From Rhodoferax koreense (GTDB lineage: Bacteria; Pseudomonadota; Gammaproteobacteria; Burkholderiales; Burkholderiaceae_C): DNA of 64,000 nucleotides. Location of the stretch: positions 4,774,001 through 4,838,000 of the forward strand of contig NZ_CP019236.1 in NCBI RefSeq assembly GCF_001955695.1, read 5' to 3'. Positions within the stretch are counted from its first letter, which is position 1, and each line of letters starts with the position of its first letter. This document shows positions 43,709 through 52,022 of this stretch, piece by piece. The notes beneath the pieces were generated by a model. That model did no database searches. It saw nothing but the letters and a program-made list of their open reading frames with translations, and was not told the DNA's origin. The translations under genes and the position numbers were made by a program.

Positions 43709-44542
43709 TCAGTCCGGCGCGATGGTGTTGGCCAGGATGCCGACCTGGCTCACTTCGACTTCGACGCGGTCGCCCGGCTTCATCCAGACGGGAGGATTAC
43801 GCTTGGCACCGACGCCTCCAGGCGTGCCGGTCACGATCACGTCGCCGGGCTCCAGCGTGGTGAAGGTGGAGATGTAGTTGATCAGCACCGGGATGGGAAA
43901 GATCATCGACGCGGTGGTGGTGTGTTGCATGACTTCGCCGTTCAACCGGGTTTCCAGCGTGAGCTCCGCACCGTCGGCGATCTCGTCGCGGGTCACCAGC
44001 CAGGGGCCGAAGGCACCGGTGCCGCTGAAGTTCTTGCCAGCGGTGAACTGCAGGGTGTGGCGCTGCCAGTCGCGGATCGAGCCATCGTTGTAGGCGCTGT
44101 AGCCGGCCACGTGCTCCCACGCGTCCTGCTCGCGGATGCGCCGCCCGGCCTTGCCGATGACCACGGCGATCTCACCTTCGTAGTCGAGCTGGCTGGATTC
44201 GGCGGGCAGCAGGATCGGCTGCAGGTGGGCCGTCTGCGAATCGGGCACGCGCATGAACAGCAGGGGGTGCTGGGTCTTGTCGCGCGCGGTCTCGATGCGG
44301 TGTTCCTCGTAGTTGTGGCCCACGCAGAAAATCTTGCCCGGTGCCGGGATCACGGGAAGGAAGCGGATGTCGGCTTGCGCCAGCGCGGGTGCGGCAGCCT
44401 GCGCGCCGAGTGCAGCGAGCTGGCCGGCCCGCAGCGCGCTCAGCAGCGTGGGATAAGTGGGGCTGTGCAACGGCACCACGCTGTCGGCGTTGGCCAGGCC
44501 CCAGCCGGGCTGGTCTTGGTAAAGGTAGCTGATGAATCGCAT
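43709..44542 (-). CDS. Fumarylacetoacetate-hydrolase-family protein
   Basis: This 277-aa metal-dependent hydrolase or isomerase/decarboxylase of the FAH family often acts on ring-cleavage products. The motifs are FCVGHNYEEH, LLFMRVPDS, the metal ligands in LDYEGEIAVVIGKAGR (E and E) and YNDGSIRDWQ (D), GPWLVTRDEI and GDVIVTGTPGGVG. The N-terminal 50 residues are typical of the 2-keto-pent-4-enoate hydratase-like group. It is in the operon behind an MhpA-like hydroxylase, so it probably processes the product of ring cleavage. The actual reaction is unknown. Confidence 0.9.
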   Translation of the reverse strand: MRFISYLYQDQPGWGLANADSVVPLHSPTYPTLLSALRAGQLAALGAQAAAPALAQADIRFLPVIPAPGKIFCVGHNYEEHRIETARDKTQHPLLFMRVPDSQTAHLQPILLPAESSQLDYEGEIAVVIGKAGRRIREQDAWEHVAGYSAYNDGSIRDWQRHTLQFTAGKNFSGTGAFGPWLVTRDEIADGAELTLETRLNGEVMQHTTTASMIFPIPVLINYISTFTTLEPGDVIVTGTPGGVGAKRNPPVWMKPGDRVEVEVSQVGILANTIAPD

Positions 44543-44575
44543 GAAGTGCTTTCTAAAGAGGTGGATCGGATCTTT

Positions 44576-45565
44576 TCAGTCGAGGGAGATGTTGAGCTGC
44601 CTGATGGTGTCGCCATAACGCTGCGTGTCGCTGCGCAGCTGCTGCAGGAACTGCGCCGTGTCCAGCGCGTAGGGCTCGTAGAACATGGTGGCGTATTTGT
44701 CCTTCACGTCGGGCTCGGCCAGCACGGCGGCCACGTCTTTCTGGATCTTCTCGACCACGGCCCTGGGCGTGCCCTTGGGCGCCAGCAGCGCGGTCCAGGC
44801 GCTGAGCTCGAAGCCGGCAGGCCCGCCCGACTCGGCCACCGTGGGCACATCGGGAAAGCCTTCCACACGCTGCGGCGCGGCCACGGCGAGATAACGCGTC
44901 TTGCCCGCGCGCTGCATGCCGCCCGCACTGGCCGCGCTGCCGAAGGCCCAGTCCACCTCCCGGTTGCCCACGGCCACATAGAGCTGCGACATCTCCTTGT
45001 ACGGCACGTGCGTCATGCGGGTGGCGGTGGCGGTCTCCAGCATGGCCGCGCCGATGTGCCCAGGGCTGCCCACGAACCAGGAACCATAGTTGATCTGGCT
45101 GGGCGCCGCCTTGGCCGCAGCCAGCAGATCGCCCATGGTCTTGTAGCGGCTGCCCGCGGGCACGTTCACGAAGAAGTAGTTGCGCAGGATCGGTGTCACC
45201 GGCTCGAAGTCGCGCAGCAGGTCGTAGGGCAGCTTCTTGAAGAGAAAGGGCTGGGCCGCCATCTGCGCGTTGTCCATCTGCAGCAGTTCATGGCCGTCGG
45301 GTGCGGCCCGCTTCACGGCCTCGATGGCGATGAAGCCACTCGCGCCGGGTCGGTTGTCGACGATCACCGGCTGCCCCCAGCGTTTGCTCAGGCGGTCGGC
45401 CACCAGGCGCAGCGCCACCTCCGGGCCGCTGCCGGCGGGAAAGGGCGTGACCACGCGCACGGGCTTGCTGGGAAAGGGCTGGGACTGGGCTTGCGCGGGC
45501 TGCATGGCACAGCCCAGACCGGCGATCAGCGCGGCGCAGAGAATTCGGAAGGAACGAGGGGTCAT
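44576..45565 (-). CDS. Bug/TctC-family periplasmic receptor in the aromatic operon
   Basis: This 329-aa Bug receptor has a signal peptide (MTPRSFRILCAALIAGLG, cleavage near AQA-QS). Its motifs are PSKPVRVVTPFPAGSGPE, VDNRPGASGFIAIEAVKRAA, VNVPAGSRYKTMGDLLAAAK and FPDVPTVAESGGPAGFELSA. It probably binds the aromatic substrate or a product of it in the periplasm, judging by its place between the hydroxylase and the FAH-family gene. No transporter membrane genes accompany it. ATG 45565 was chosen for the signal peptide; a longer frame begins at 45670. Confidence 0.92.
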   Translation of the reverse strand: MTPRSFRILCAALIAGLGCAMQPAQAQSQPFPSKPVRVVTPFPAGSGPEVALRLVADRLSKRWGQPVIVDNRPGASGFIAIEAVKRAAPDGHELLQMDNAQMAAQPFLFKKLPYDLLRDFEPVTPILRNYFFVNVPAGSRYKTMGDLLAAAKAAPSQINYGSWFVGSPGHIGAAMLETATATRMTHVPYKEMSQLYVAVGNREVDWAFGSAASAGGMQRAGKTRYLAVAAPQRVEGFPDVPTVAESGGPAGFELSAWTALLAPKGTPRAVVEKIQKDVAAVLAEPDVKDKYATMFYEPYALDTAQFLQQLRSDTQRYGDTIRQLNISLD

Positions 45566-45627
45566 GGTTGTCTCCTGATGGATGAAAGAAGCGGTCTTGT
45601 CGCCGCGAGCGGGAAGAAGCCTGTTGG

Positions 45628-47277
45628 CTAACAGGCCGTGGATGGCTGGGCTGCAAAGCCGGCGTGCCACTGATGCAGGTCCGGTTCGTCGCGTGCGCCG
45701 CCGTACCCGAGGTAGGCCAGCACATAGCGGTCGGGGCGCAGCAGCACGGCGCGGGCACCGGCGCTGCGGAGAATGCTTTCCAGCGAACCGTCGATGTCGC
45801 GCAACGCCGCATCGATGCCCGGCTCCGGCCGCAGGAAATCGTCCCGCTGCGCCACCACACGCACCATCCGGCAGGGCAGGCGCAAGTCCGTCGGCGGCGT
45901 GGCGTCCGCCAGGCCAAGCCAGGCGAAGCCATGCCCCAGCACGTCGTCCAGCGGCACCTGGCTACCGCCGGGCAGTTCCACCCGCGGCTGGGGCAGCAAC
46001 TGGCCGGCCGGCACCAGCGCCTCGGGGCGCTCGCCGCGCAGGAAGAAGCCTTCGCCGAAACGCGGCCGGGGCTTGAACTTGAGCTGCAGCACGTAGTCGC
46101 GCGCCGGGGGATACAGGCTGCACAGCCTGAGCGCCCCTTGCGCCAGCATCGCCGCCAGCACCGACTTGGGTTGCATGAAGCGGCCGATGCGCACGGCCAT
46201 CTCGATCAGCGACCAGGCATGGGGCTTGCGCTCCTGCGCGTAGGTGGCGAGTAGGCTGGGCGCCATCTCGCCACGCACCACGGCGGCGAGTTTCCAGGCC
46301 AGGTTGGCGGCATCGCGCACACCGCTGTTCATGCCCTGCCCTGCGAACGGTGGCGTGAGATGGGCCGCGTCGCCGGCCAGGAACACCCGGCCGGATTGCC
46401 AGCGTTCGGCCACCCGCGCGTGAAAGGCGTAGACGACCTTGCGCGTGATGGCCAATTGCGCGTCGGCAGGATTGCGGGCGCGGATCCAGCCGCGCACGTT
46501 GCCCTCGTCCAGCACCTGCTCCGCGTCTTCCCCCTCGTGCAGCATGAACTCGTAGCGCAAGGTGCCTTGTGGCCCGGGCAGGCGAATCGCCGGGCGCACC
46601 GGATCGCAATAGGTGCTGGTGTGGCGAAACGCCGAGACGCGGTCCAGCAGATCGACGATCAGCCATTTCTCGTCATAGGTGCTGCCCTTGAGCGCGATGC
46701 CGAGTTGCTCGCGCACCTTGCTGCGGCCGCCATCGCTGGCCACCAGCCACTGGCAGGTGATGTGCCTGGTCTGGCCATCGTGGCTGAGCGCCAGGTGGAC
46801 GGTTTCGCCGCCTCCGGCCTCCCCCTCGTCGCGAAAACCCGTCAGCTCATGGCCGAACCAGATCGCCGTGTGGTCGAAACGCTGCAGGCCGTCGCGCAAC
46901 TCGCCGACCAGCAACTGCTGGCGAAAGGCGTTGCGCTTGGGAAAGCCGTATTCCTGGCTCTTTGGCTCGATGCGGGCGAATTCCTTGCCGCGCCACGAAT
47001 GGTAGTGAACGCCGTAGCCCTGCACCACCTGTGGCAGGACTTCGTCGAGCAGCCCGGCGGCCTGCACCGTGCGCAGGCTTTCGTCGTCGATGGTGACGGC
47101 GCGCGGTTCACCCACGGTGTCGGTGTTGCGCTCGACGACCAATGTCTTGATGCCTTGCAGGCCGAGCAGGTTGGCCAGCATCAGGCCGGTGGGGCCGGCG
47201 CCAACGATGACCACGGGGAAGTGCTGCTCGTCGCGCATCGCCGCGGGCAGGGAAGACAGGGGTAGTGCGGCGTTCAT
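45628..47277 (-). CDS. mhpA: FAD-dependent aromatic hydroxylase (3-(3-hydroxyphenyl)propionate hydroxylase-like)
   Basis: This 549-aa class A flavoprotein monooxygenase is of the MhpA/PheA group. The N-terminal FAD motif is VIVGAGPTGLMLANLLGLQG (about residues 24-43), and the DG motif GDAAHLTPPFAGQGMNSGVRD is at about 305. An NADPH-binding core follows, and the C-terminal thioredoxin-like domain ends with a P-rich tail. It would add an OH group ortho to an existing phenol OH, making a catechol for ring cleavage. Its start overlaps the IclR gene by 4 bp (ATGA). The substrate assignment rests on similarity to MhpA and context. Confidence 0.9.
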   Translation of the reverse strand: MNAALPLSSLPAAMRDEQHFPVVIVGAGPTGLMLANLLGLQGIKTLVVERNTDTVGEPRAVTIDDESLRTVQAAGLLDEVLPQVVQGYGVHYHSWRGKEFARIEPKSQEYGFPKRNAFRQQLLVGELRDGLQRFDHTAIWFGHELTGFRDEGEAGGGETVHLALSHDGQTRHITCQWLVASDGGRSKVREQLGIALKGSTYDEKWLIVDLLDRVSAFRHTSTYCDPVRPAIRLPGPQGTLRYEFMLHEGEDAEQVLDEGNVRGWIRARNPADAQLAITRKVVYAFHARVAERWQSGRVFLAGDAAHLTPPFAGQGMNSGVRDAANLAWKLAAVVRGEMAPSLLATYAQERKPHAWSLIEMAVRIGRFMQPKSVLAAMLAQGALRLCSLYPPARDYVLQLKFKPRPRFGEGFFLRGERPEALVPAGQLLPQPRVELPGGSQVPLDDVLGHGFAWLGLADATPPTDLRLPCRMVRVVAQRDDFLRPEPGIDAALRDIDGSLESILRSAGARAVLLRPDRYVLAYLGYGGARDEPDLHQWHAGFAAQPSTAC

Positions 47278-48056
47278 GGGGCCTCCGTTTTGCGTGTGGC
47301 GCGGGCCTTGTCGCGTTGGTCCTGCAACCGGCCTTCGATACGGCCGGCCGCACTTTGCAGGCGGCTCAGCGTGGACCGGCGTTGCGCCGCGGTGAGCATG
47401 GCGGCCGGCATGACCACGCTCAGGCTGCCGAGCAGGTGCTCGCCGTCACGCAAGGGCACGGCGAAGCCCACCGCGTCGGGATCGACCTCGCCCTGCGTGA
47501 CGCAATGGCCGGTCTGGCGCAGCTGGGCCAGCGCATGGGTGAGCTGCGCATAGTCGTCGGGCAGCCCGGCGGCCACCAGGGTCTGGCGCTCGGCGGTCCA
47601 CAGTTGCCGCAATTCGGCCGGCGGCAGGCAGGCCAGGATGATCTTGGAGGTGGCGCCGCGGTACAGGGGCATCGCGCGGCCGCGTTCGTAGCTCACCGAC
47701 AGAGCGGGATTGCGGCCATTGACCTGGTGGATGCACAGCACCTTGGTGCCATGCTGCCGGCACAGCAGGATGGTGCCGCCAGTGTCTTCGGCCAGCTTGG
47801 CCGGCAGCTCCTGCGCAGCCTCGAGCAACGGGTCGGACAGGCGGATCTGCCGGTCGAGTTCGATCACCATCGGTCCGAGCACATAGCCTCTTTCGGCCAC
47901 GCTTTCGAGCAGGCCGGCACGGGTCAGCTGGCCGAGGTCGCGGTAGATGCTGGCGCGCGAGACGCCGAGTTCCTGCATCAGCCATTCGGGCTTGATCACA
48001 GGACGCTCCAGGCTGAACAGGCCGAGGATGCGCAGCATGCGATGGGTACTGGCCAT
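47274..48056 (-). CDS. IclR-family transcriptional regulator
   Basis: This 260-aa regulator has an N-terminal winged helix (about 5-65; VIKPEWLMQELGVSRASIYR) and a ligand-binding IclR domain (about 80-245; TGGTILLCRQHGTKVLCIHQ, RGRAMPLYRGATSKIIL, GFAVPLRDGEHLLGSLSVV). IclR proteins such as MhpR and PobR govern aromatic catabolism, often as activators. The gene lies inside the operon, 7 bp after the VOC gene and overlapping mhpA. It is the best candidate to bind the GTCTCA-N5-TGAGAC operators at 48965 (own operon) and 36768 (AraC gene). The basic tail KARATRKTEAP is unusual. Confidence 0.92.
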   Translation of the reverse strand: MASTHRMLRILGLFSLERPVIKPEWLMQELGVSRASIYRDLGQLTRAGLLESVAERGYVLGPMVIELDRQIRLSDPLLEAAQELPAKLAEDTGGTILLCRQHGTKVLCIHQVNGRNPALSVSYERGRAMPLYRGATSKIILACLPPAELRQLWTAERQTLVAAGLPDDYAQLTHALAQLRQTGHCVTQGEVDPDAVGFAVPLRDGEHLLGSLSVVMPAAMLTAAQRRSTLSRLQSAAGRIEGRLQDQRDKARATRKTEAP

Positions 48057-48063
48057 CGTGCGC

Positions 48064-48897
48064 TCAGCTTCTCAGGATGGCCTTGCCCCAGAGATTGAGC
48101 GTGCGCTCCTCGTGGGGCCATTCGCCTGCGGGGCGGTCGCTTTCACAGTGTTCGATCTCGGCCGAGATTTCCGCCAGGTTGCCATCCGGATCGCGCACCA
48201 TGAAGAACACGTCGTTGCCCGGCCCATGCCGGCCCAGGCCCCAGACGATGGGCTCGCGCAGGCCGGCCATGTGATCGCCCCAGGTCTTCATGGCGGCCCA
48301 GTCGGGCGCCTCGAAGGACTGGTGGTCGAAGCAGGCCACGGGCGCAAAGAAGAGTGCCAGCGCATGGTGCAAATGATCGCTGCGCAGGAAGCAGGCACGC
48401 AGTTGGCCCTCGGGATCGCGCACCGCGTCCGACAGCACCAGGCCGACCTGCCGTGTGTAGAAGTCCAGCATGTCGGGCAGGTTGGGTGTGCGCAGCGCAA
48501 AGTGCTGCAAGGTTGCCGGCGGCAGGGAAGAGGCCAGGCCGGCGTCGCCGGGTTGGCGCGGAGGGCTGAAGACCACCAGGTTGCCGTCCGGATCCCGCCA
48601 ACCAATGGCCTCGCCGTCCACGTCCGGCACCGCCTCGGTCTTCAAACCGCGGGCACGCTCGCGAAAGGCTTGCCACGCGGCATCGTCGTGCAGCGCGAAT
48701 TCGGCGAAGCCCAGCTGATGGGCCGGCCCGCCGACGATCTGCACCTGGCGCTGCGGCCCCCGGCAGGCGTAGCCGCCTTCCAAGGGTTCGAGCGACATGC
48801 CATAGGCGCGGCTGTAGAAGCGGGCCATGGCCAGCGGATCGGGCGATCGAAGGCGGATGGTGTGCAGGGCGGCCTGCAGTTCGGCACGGTGTTGCAT
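48064..48897 (-). CDS. VOC-family protein, likely type I extradiol ring-cleavage dioxygenase
   Basis: This 277-aa protein has two vicinal oxygen chelate modules: the first (about 8-110; ALHTIRLRSPDPLAMARFY) lacks metal ligands, and the second (about 128-255) keeps candidate His132 (LQHFALRT), His178 (HLHHALAL) and Glu243 (NLAEISAE). The layout of an empty N-module and a metal-binding C-module is that of 2,3-dihydroxybiphenyl-type extradiol dioxygenases, so it may open the catechol ring made by MhpA. ATG 48897 was chosen because MQHRAELQAALHT fits the family start; an upstream frame to 48948 is less likely. The operator/promoter is just upstream. Confidence 0.8.
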   Translation of the reverse strand: MQHRAELQAALHTIRLRSPDPLAMARFYSRAYGMSLEPLEGGYACRGPQRQVQIVGGPAHQLGFAEFALHDDAAWQAFRERARGLKTEAVPDVDGEAIGWRDPDGNLVVFSPPRQPGDAGLASSLPPATLQHFALRTPNLPDMLDFYTRQVGLVLSDAVRDPEGQLRACFLRSDHLHHALALFFAPVACFDHQSFEAPDWAAMKTWGDHMAGLREPIVWGLGRHGPGNDVFFMVRDPDGNLAEISAEIEHCESDRPAGEWPHEERTLNLWGKAILRS

Positions 48898-48952
48898 GAC
48901 GGCAATGGAGGTGGTGAAACAGTGCCGCGACTGTCGCCTCGCCCCCAACCCC

Positions 48953-48981
48953 TGTCAACGCGAAGTCTCACCCCGTGAGAC
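48953..48981 (-). promoter_or_regulatory. Shared operator and -35 element before the aromatic operon
   Basis: On the minus strand, GTCTCA-N5-TGAGAC (48981 down to 48965; 8-bp arms with the flanking A/T) is followed after 6 bp by TTGACA (48958 to 48953). Order, spacing and arms match the site before the AraC gene at 36768, and the operator lies 68 bp from the first ATG, versus 60 bp there. A regulator that binds upstream of -35 would act as an activator. Confidence 0.75.
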
Positions 48982-49010
48982 TGATCGCGGATTCTGCGCG
49001 GCATCCTCAA

Positions 49011-49028
49011 ATGAAATATCTATTTCAT
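49011..49028. promoter_or_regulatory. Perfect palindrome before the DUF1989/ABC locus
   Basis: ATGAAATA-TC-TATTTCAT has perfect 8-bp arms (49011-49018 and 49021-49028). It lies 117-135 bp before the solute-binding protein gene. RpiR-family operators are A+T-rich palindromes of this length, so the regulator at 54265 is a good candidate; the IclR protein is the alternative. Confidence 0.55.
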
Positions 49029-49145
49029 CAACACATGGCATGAAACCTGCATTGCATCAGTACCGGGCCAGCGTATCCGCATTGCATTGGTGCAGGTCGG
49101 CCGGTCGGGTCGCGGGCTGTCCGCAATCACCACTTGGAGCACGTC

Positions 49146-49994
49146 ATGAAATTTGAATTCAACCGCGCGGCAGCCCTGCTTGCCGGCTACCTGTTGTGCC
49201 TGGTCCTGGCACCCTCCTCGGCAAGCGCCGACACCCTCGACGAGGTCAAGGCACGGGGCAAGATGGTCGTGGCGGTCGACCCCACCTTTCCGCCTTTCGA
49301 GTTCACCGACAGCACGGGCAAGATCGTCGGCTACACCCCTGCCATCATGGACGCGGTGGGCAAGAAGCTGGGCGTGGCGATCGAGTACCAGAAGATCGCC
49401 TTCAACGGCATCATCCCCGGCCTGCTGGCCAAATCGTTCGACGTGGAAAGCTCGTCGTTGAACGTGACGGCCGAGCGCGCCAAACGCGTCAGGTTCACCG
49501 TGCCCTTCGCCAAGAGCGCCAATGGCGTCATGACCCGCGCCGACGACAGCCGCGTTCCCACGCCGGCGACCATCGAATCGCTCGCCGGCCTCACCGCCGT
49601 GGTGAAGGCCGCCACCGCACCGGAAAAGCAACTCAAGGAGTTCAACACCGTGCTCGTCGGCAAGGGCCTGCAGCCGATCACCATCCTGAGCCTAGACACC
49701 GTGGAGCAGACGATTTCCGCACTGCTGGCCAAGCGCGGCGATTTCGTGTTCGACGACATCACGGTGCTCGGCGGCGCCATGCAGCAAAACGCCGGCAAGC
49801 TGCGTGCGGCGGGCGAACTTGGCGCCAGCCAGTGGATGGCCTGGGCCACCCGCCCCGACGACATCCGGCTCAACGCCGCCATCAGCAACGTGATCCTGGG
49901 CCTGCAGAAATCGGGCGAACTCGCGGCACTGCAGAAGACCCACCTCGGCGTGGTGATGGTCGTGCCGGAAACCGATTTTGTGCCCAAGCCATGA
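49146..49994 (+). CDS. Polar amino-acid-type ABC solute-binding protein
   Basis: This 282-aa periplasmic SBP_bac_3-family receptor has a signal peptide (LLAGYLLCLVLAPSSASA, cleavage near residue 29). The mature protein includes GKMVVAVDPTFPPFEFTDS, VGYTPAIMDAVGKKLGV, IIPGLLAKSFDVESSSLNVT and ERAKRVRFTVPFAKSANG, the ligand cleft of amino-acid binding proteins. It overlaps the first DUF1989 gene by 4 bp (ATGA). It is the receptor for the two permeases and ATPase downstream. The ligand is unknown; a guanidino- or amino-compound is suggested by the DUF1989 partners. ATG 49146 fits the signal peptide. Confidence 0.92.
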   Translation: MKFEFNRAAALLAGYLLCLVLAPSSASADTLDEVKARGKMVVAVDPTFPPFEFTDSTGKIVGYTPAIMDAVGKKLGVAIEYQKIAFNGIIPGLLAKSFDVESSSLNVTAERAKRVRFTVPFAKSANGVMTRADDSRVPTPATIESLAGLTAVVKAATAPEKQLKEFNTVLVGKGLQPITILSLDTVEQTISALLAKRGDFVFDDITVLGGAMQQNAGKLRAAGELGASQWMAWATRPDDIRLNAAISNVILGLQKSGELAALQKTHLGVVMVVPETDFVPKP

Positions 49995-50656
49995 GTGTCG
50001 CCGCCGCCATGAGCGATGCCTTGCCACGCCGCCTGCGCGTACCGGCCGGCCACGGCCGGACCTTCGTGGTCAAAGCCGGCCAGACCGTGAAGGTGGTCGA
50101 TGCCGAGGGCCAGCAGGCCGCCGACTTCGTCGCGGTGCGCGAAGACGACGTCCACGAAAAGCTGTCGCCCGTGCACACCCGCCGGGCGCTGAAGTCGCTG
50201 TTCTTCCAGGTGGGCGACACCTTGGTGTCTAACCATGGCCGGCCCATGCTGCGCGTACTGGCCGACACCGTCGGCGTGCACGACGCCAACGTGCCCGCGT
50301 GCGACGACACCCGCTTCACCGTCGACTTCAACGTCGAGGGCCACCGCAACTGCGTCGCCAACCTGCATGAAGGCATGGCCTTCTACGGCATCGCGCCCGA
50401 CACCGTGCCCGACCCGTTCAACCTGTTCCAGAACGGCCCCGTCACGCCCGACGGCCGCATGCGTGTGACCGATCCGACCAGCGTGGCGGGCGACCACATC
50501 ACGCTGCTGGCGCTTTGCGACCTGGTGTGCGCCGTGTCGGCCTGTCCGCAGGACATCATCCCCGGCAACGGCCTGCGCGTGACCCCGATCGACATCGAGG
50601 TTGCCGGTCCTGCCGGCCCGGCCGACGCCCCATCCGCGTCGCGACAGGCACTCTGA
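49991..50656 (+). CDS. DUF1989 (urea-carboxylase-associated) protein A
   Basis: This 221-aa protein belongs to the DUF1989 family, some members of which were shown to be carboxyguanidine deiminase subunits (CgdA/CgdB) near guanidine carboxylases. The family motifs are VPAGHGRTFVVKAGQTVKVV, DAEGQQAADFV, HTRRALKSLFFQVGDTLVSN, TVGVHDANVPACDD and the Cys-containing core SACPQDIIPGNG close to the C-terminus. It starts inside the solute-binding protein stop (ATGA) and is 11 bp before the second DUF1989 gene. It is likely a subunit or paralogue of an enzyme acting on the compound that the ABC system imports. Confidence 0.85.
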   Translation: MSVAAAMSDALPRRLRVPAGHGRTFVVKAGQTVKVVDAEGQQAADFVAVREDDVHEKLSPVHTRRALKSLFFQVGDTLVSNHGRPMLRVLADTVGVHDANVPACDDTRFTVDFNVEGHRNCVANLHEGMAFYGIAPDTVPDPFNLFQNGPVTPDGRMRVTDPTSVAGDHITLLALCDLVCAVSACPQDIIPGNGLRVTPIDIEVAGPAGPADAPSASRQAL

Positions 50657-50667
50657 AAGAAAGTCCC

Positions 50668-51303
50668 ATGTTATTGACGATCGATCCGCCTTCGCGCGCC
50701 CCGACGGCCCGGCGCGACATCCAGGTGATGCCCGGGCAGGCCGGCAGCATCGTGGTGCTGCAAGGCCAGTTGCTGAAAATCACCGCGCTCGGCGCGGGCG
50801 CCGTTGCATCTGTGTTCGGCTTCGTGCATGGTGAGCCGTCGACCTTCCTGTCGGTGCACCACACGCGGGTGTTCAGCAACGCCTATGTGCTCGGCGCGGG
50901 CATGCGCCTGGTGACCAACCGGCGCCGCGCGCTGATGGTGCTGGGCAAGGACACCGTCGGCACGCACGACCTGCTGATGCCCGCTTCCACCAGCGGGTAT
51001 CTGCAGGAGATCGGCCTCGGCCCCGAGACCGGCTGCGTCGAGGCGGTGCAGGCCGAACTGCAGCGGCTGGGCATCATGCCGCCTCGCCTGCCCGATCCGG
51101 TGAACCTGTTCATGCACGTCCGGCTGCACCAGGACGGCCGCCTCGAACCGTTGCCCAACCGGGTGGTGGCGGGGGATCACGTCGTTTGCCGCGTCTTGCG
51201 GGACACCACCTTCGTCGTGGCCGCCTGCTGCACCGGCATCGCCGGCAACGACCGGCCCGCACCGCTGATGCTCAGTGCGGCCGAAGACTTGTCCGAACTC
51301 TGA
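50668..51303 (+). CDS. DUF1989 protein B, divergent
   Basis: This 211-aa DUF1989 member runs in order with its neighbours: VMPGQAGSIVVLQGQLLKIT, FSNAYVLGAGMRLVTNRRRA, GKDTVGTHDLLMPAS and NLFMHVRLHQDGRLEPLPN. The last core reads VVAACCTGIAGND where the other two DUF1989 proteins read SACPQDI, so a key Pro-Gln-Asp is changed to Cys-Thr-Gly; it may be a regulatory or non-catalytic subunit. It has the dVGtHD motif and conserved Cys. It lies between protein A and the permease. ATG 50668 was chosen because the homologous region begins at MLLTID. Confidence 0.83.
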   Translation: MLLTIDPPSRAPTARRDIQVMPGQAGSIVVLQGQLLKITALGAGAVASVFGFVHGEPSTFLSVHHTRVFSNAYVLGAGMRLVTNRRRALMVLGKDTVGTHDLLMPASTSGYLQEIGLGPETGCVEAVQAELQRLGIMPPRLPDPVNLFMHVRLHQDGRLEPLPNRVVAGDHVVCRVLRDTTFVVAACCTGIAGNDRPAPLMLSAAEDLSEL

Positions 51304-51323
51304 CGCATGGTGACGCCGTGGTG

Positions 51324-52022
51324 ATGCAAAGCCTGCCTCTGCTGATTGCCGGCCTGGGCAACACACTGCTCCTGTGCGTGCTGGCCATGGCGGTGAGTGC
51401 CGTGGCCGGCCATGCGGTGCTCTTTCTGCGGTTGAGCCGCTGGGCCGTGGCGCGGGGGCTGGCGCGGGCTTACGTGAGCCTGATGCGCGGCACGCCGGCC
51501 CTGGTTCAGCTGTTCGTGTTGTTCTTCGCCTTGCCGCTGATCGGCGCCGGCGGCCACCCACTGCTGGCCGCCGTGCTGGCCATCGGCTGCAACAGCGCCG
51601 CCTACGTCGGGGAAATCCTGCGCGCCAACCTGCCGGTGGTGAGCCAGGGGCAACGCGAGGCGGCGGCGGCGCTGGGCATGGCGCCGCGACACACCTGGCA
51701 ACGCATCATCGGCCCGCAGGTGTGGCGCGCCAGCCTGCCCGCGCTGGTCAACGAGTTCACCATCCTGCTCAAGACCACGCCACTGGCGTCGGTGGTCGGT
51801 GTCACCGAGCTGGCCTATGCGGGCCAGATGGTCAGCGCACGCACCTTCCGCCAGGACGAAGTGCTGGTCGTGGTGGCCGTGTGTTACCTCGCCATCACCC
51901 TGCCCACCATCGCCCTGGCGCGGCGGCTCGAGCGGCGTCTGCATGCCGATCCCACAGGAGGCGACGCAGGCAGGCGTCCCGTGGGCGCCATCGATGCCGC
52001 AGCGGCCACGGGTGCACGCTGA
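51324..52022 (+). CDS. Polar amino-acid ABC transporter permease (first)
   Basis: This 232-aa inner-membrane permease of the HisM/GlnP type has about five helices: LLIAGLGNTLLLCVLAMAVS, YVSLMRGTPALVQLFVLFFA, SAAYVGEILRANLPVVSQG, the EAA coupling loop AAAALGMAPRHTWQRIIGPQ and a long C-terminal helix. The start is not certain: ATG 51324, or GTG 51321 or GTG 51318; none has a good RBS and ATG was taken. It overlaps the next permease by 1 base (TGATG). The C-terminal tail (GDAGRRPVGAIDAAA) is not conserved. Confidence 0.88.
   Translation: MQSLPLLIAGLGNTLLLCVLAMAVSAVAGHAVLFLRLSRWAVARGLARAYVSLMRGTPALVQLFVLFFALPLIGAGGHPLLAAVLAIGCNSAAYVGEILRANLPVVSQGQREAAAALGMAPRHTWQRIIGPQVWRASLPALVNEFTILLKTTPLASVVGVTELAYAGQMVSARTFRQDEVLVVVAVCYLAITLPTIALARRLERRLHADPTGGDAGRRPVGAIDAAAATGAR

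Noticed and set aside
48898..49145. A guanidine or other riboswitch before the DUF1989 locus
   Set aside because: I looked for the conserved ykkC-type bases because of the DUF1989 link and saw none; the gap holds only palindromic protein-type sites.
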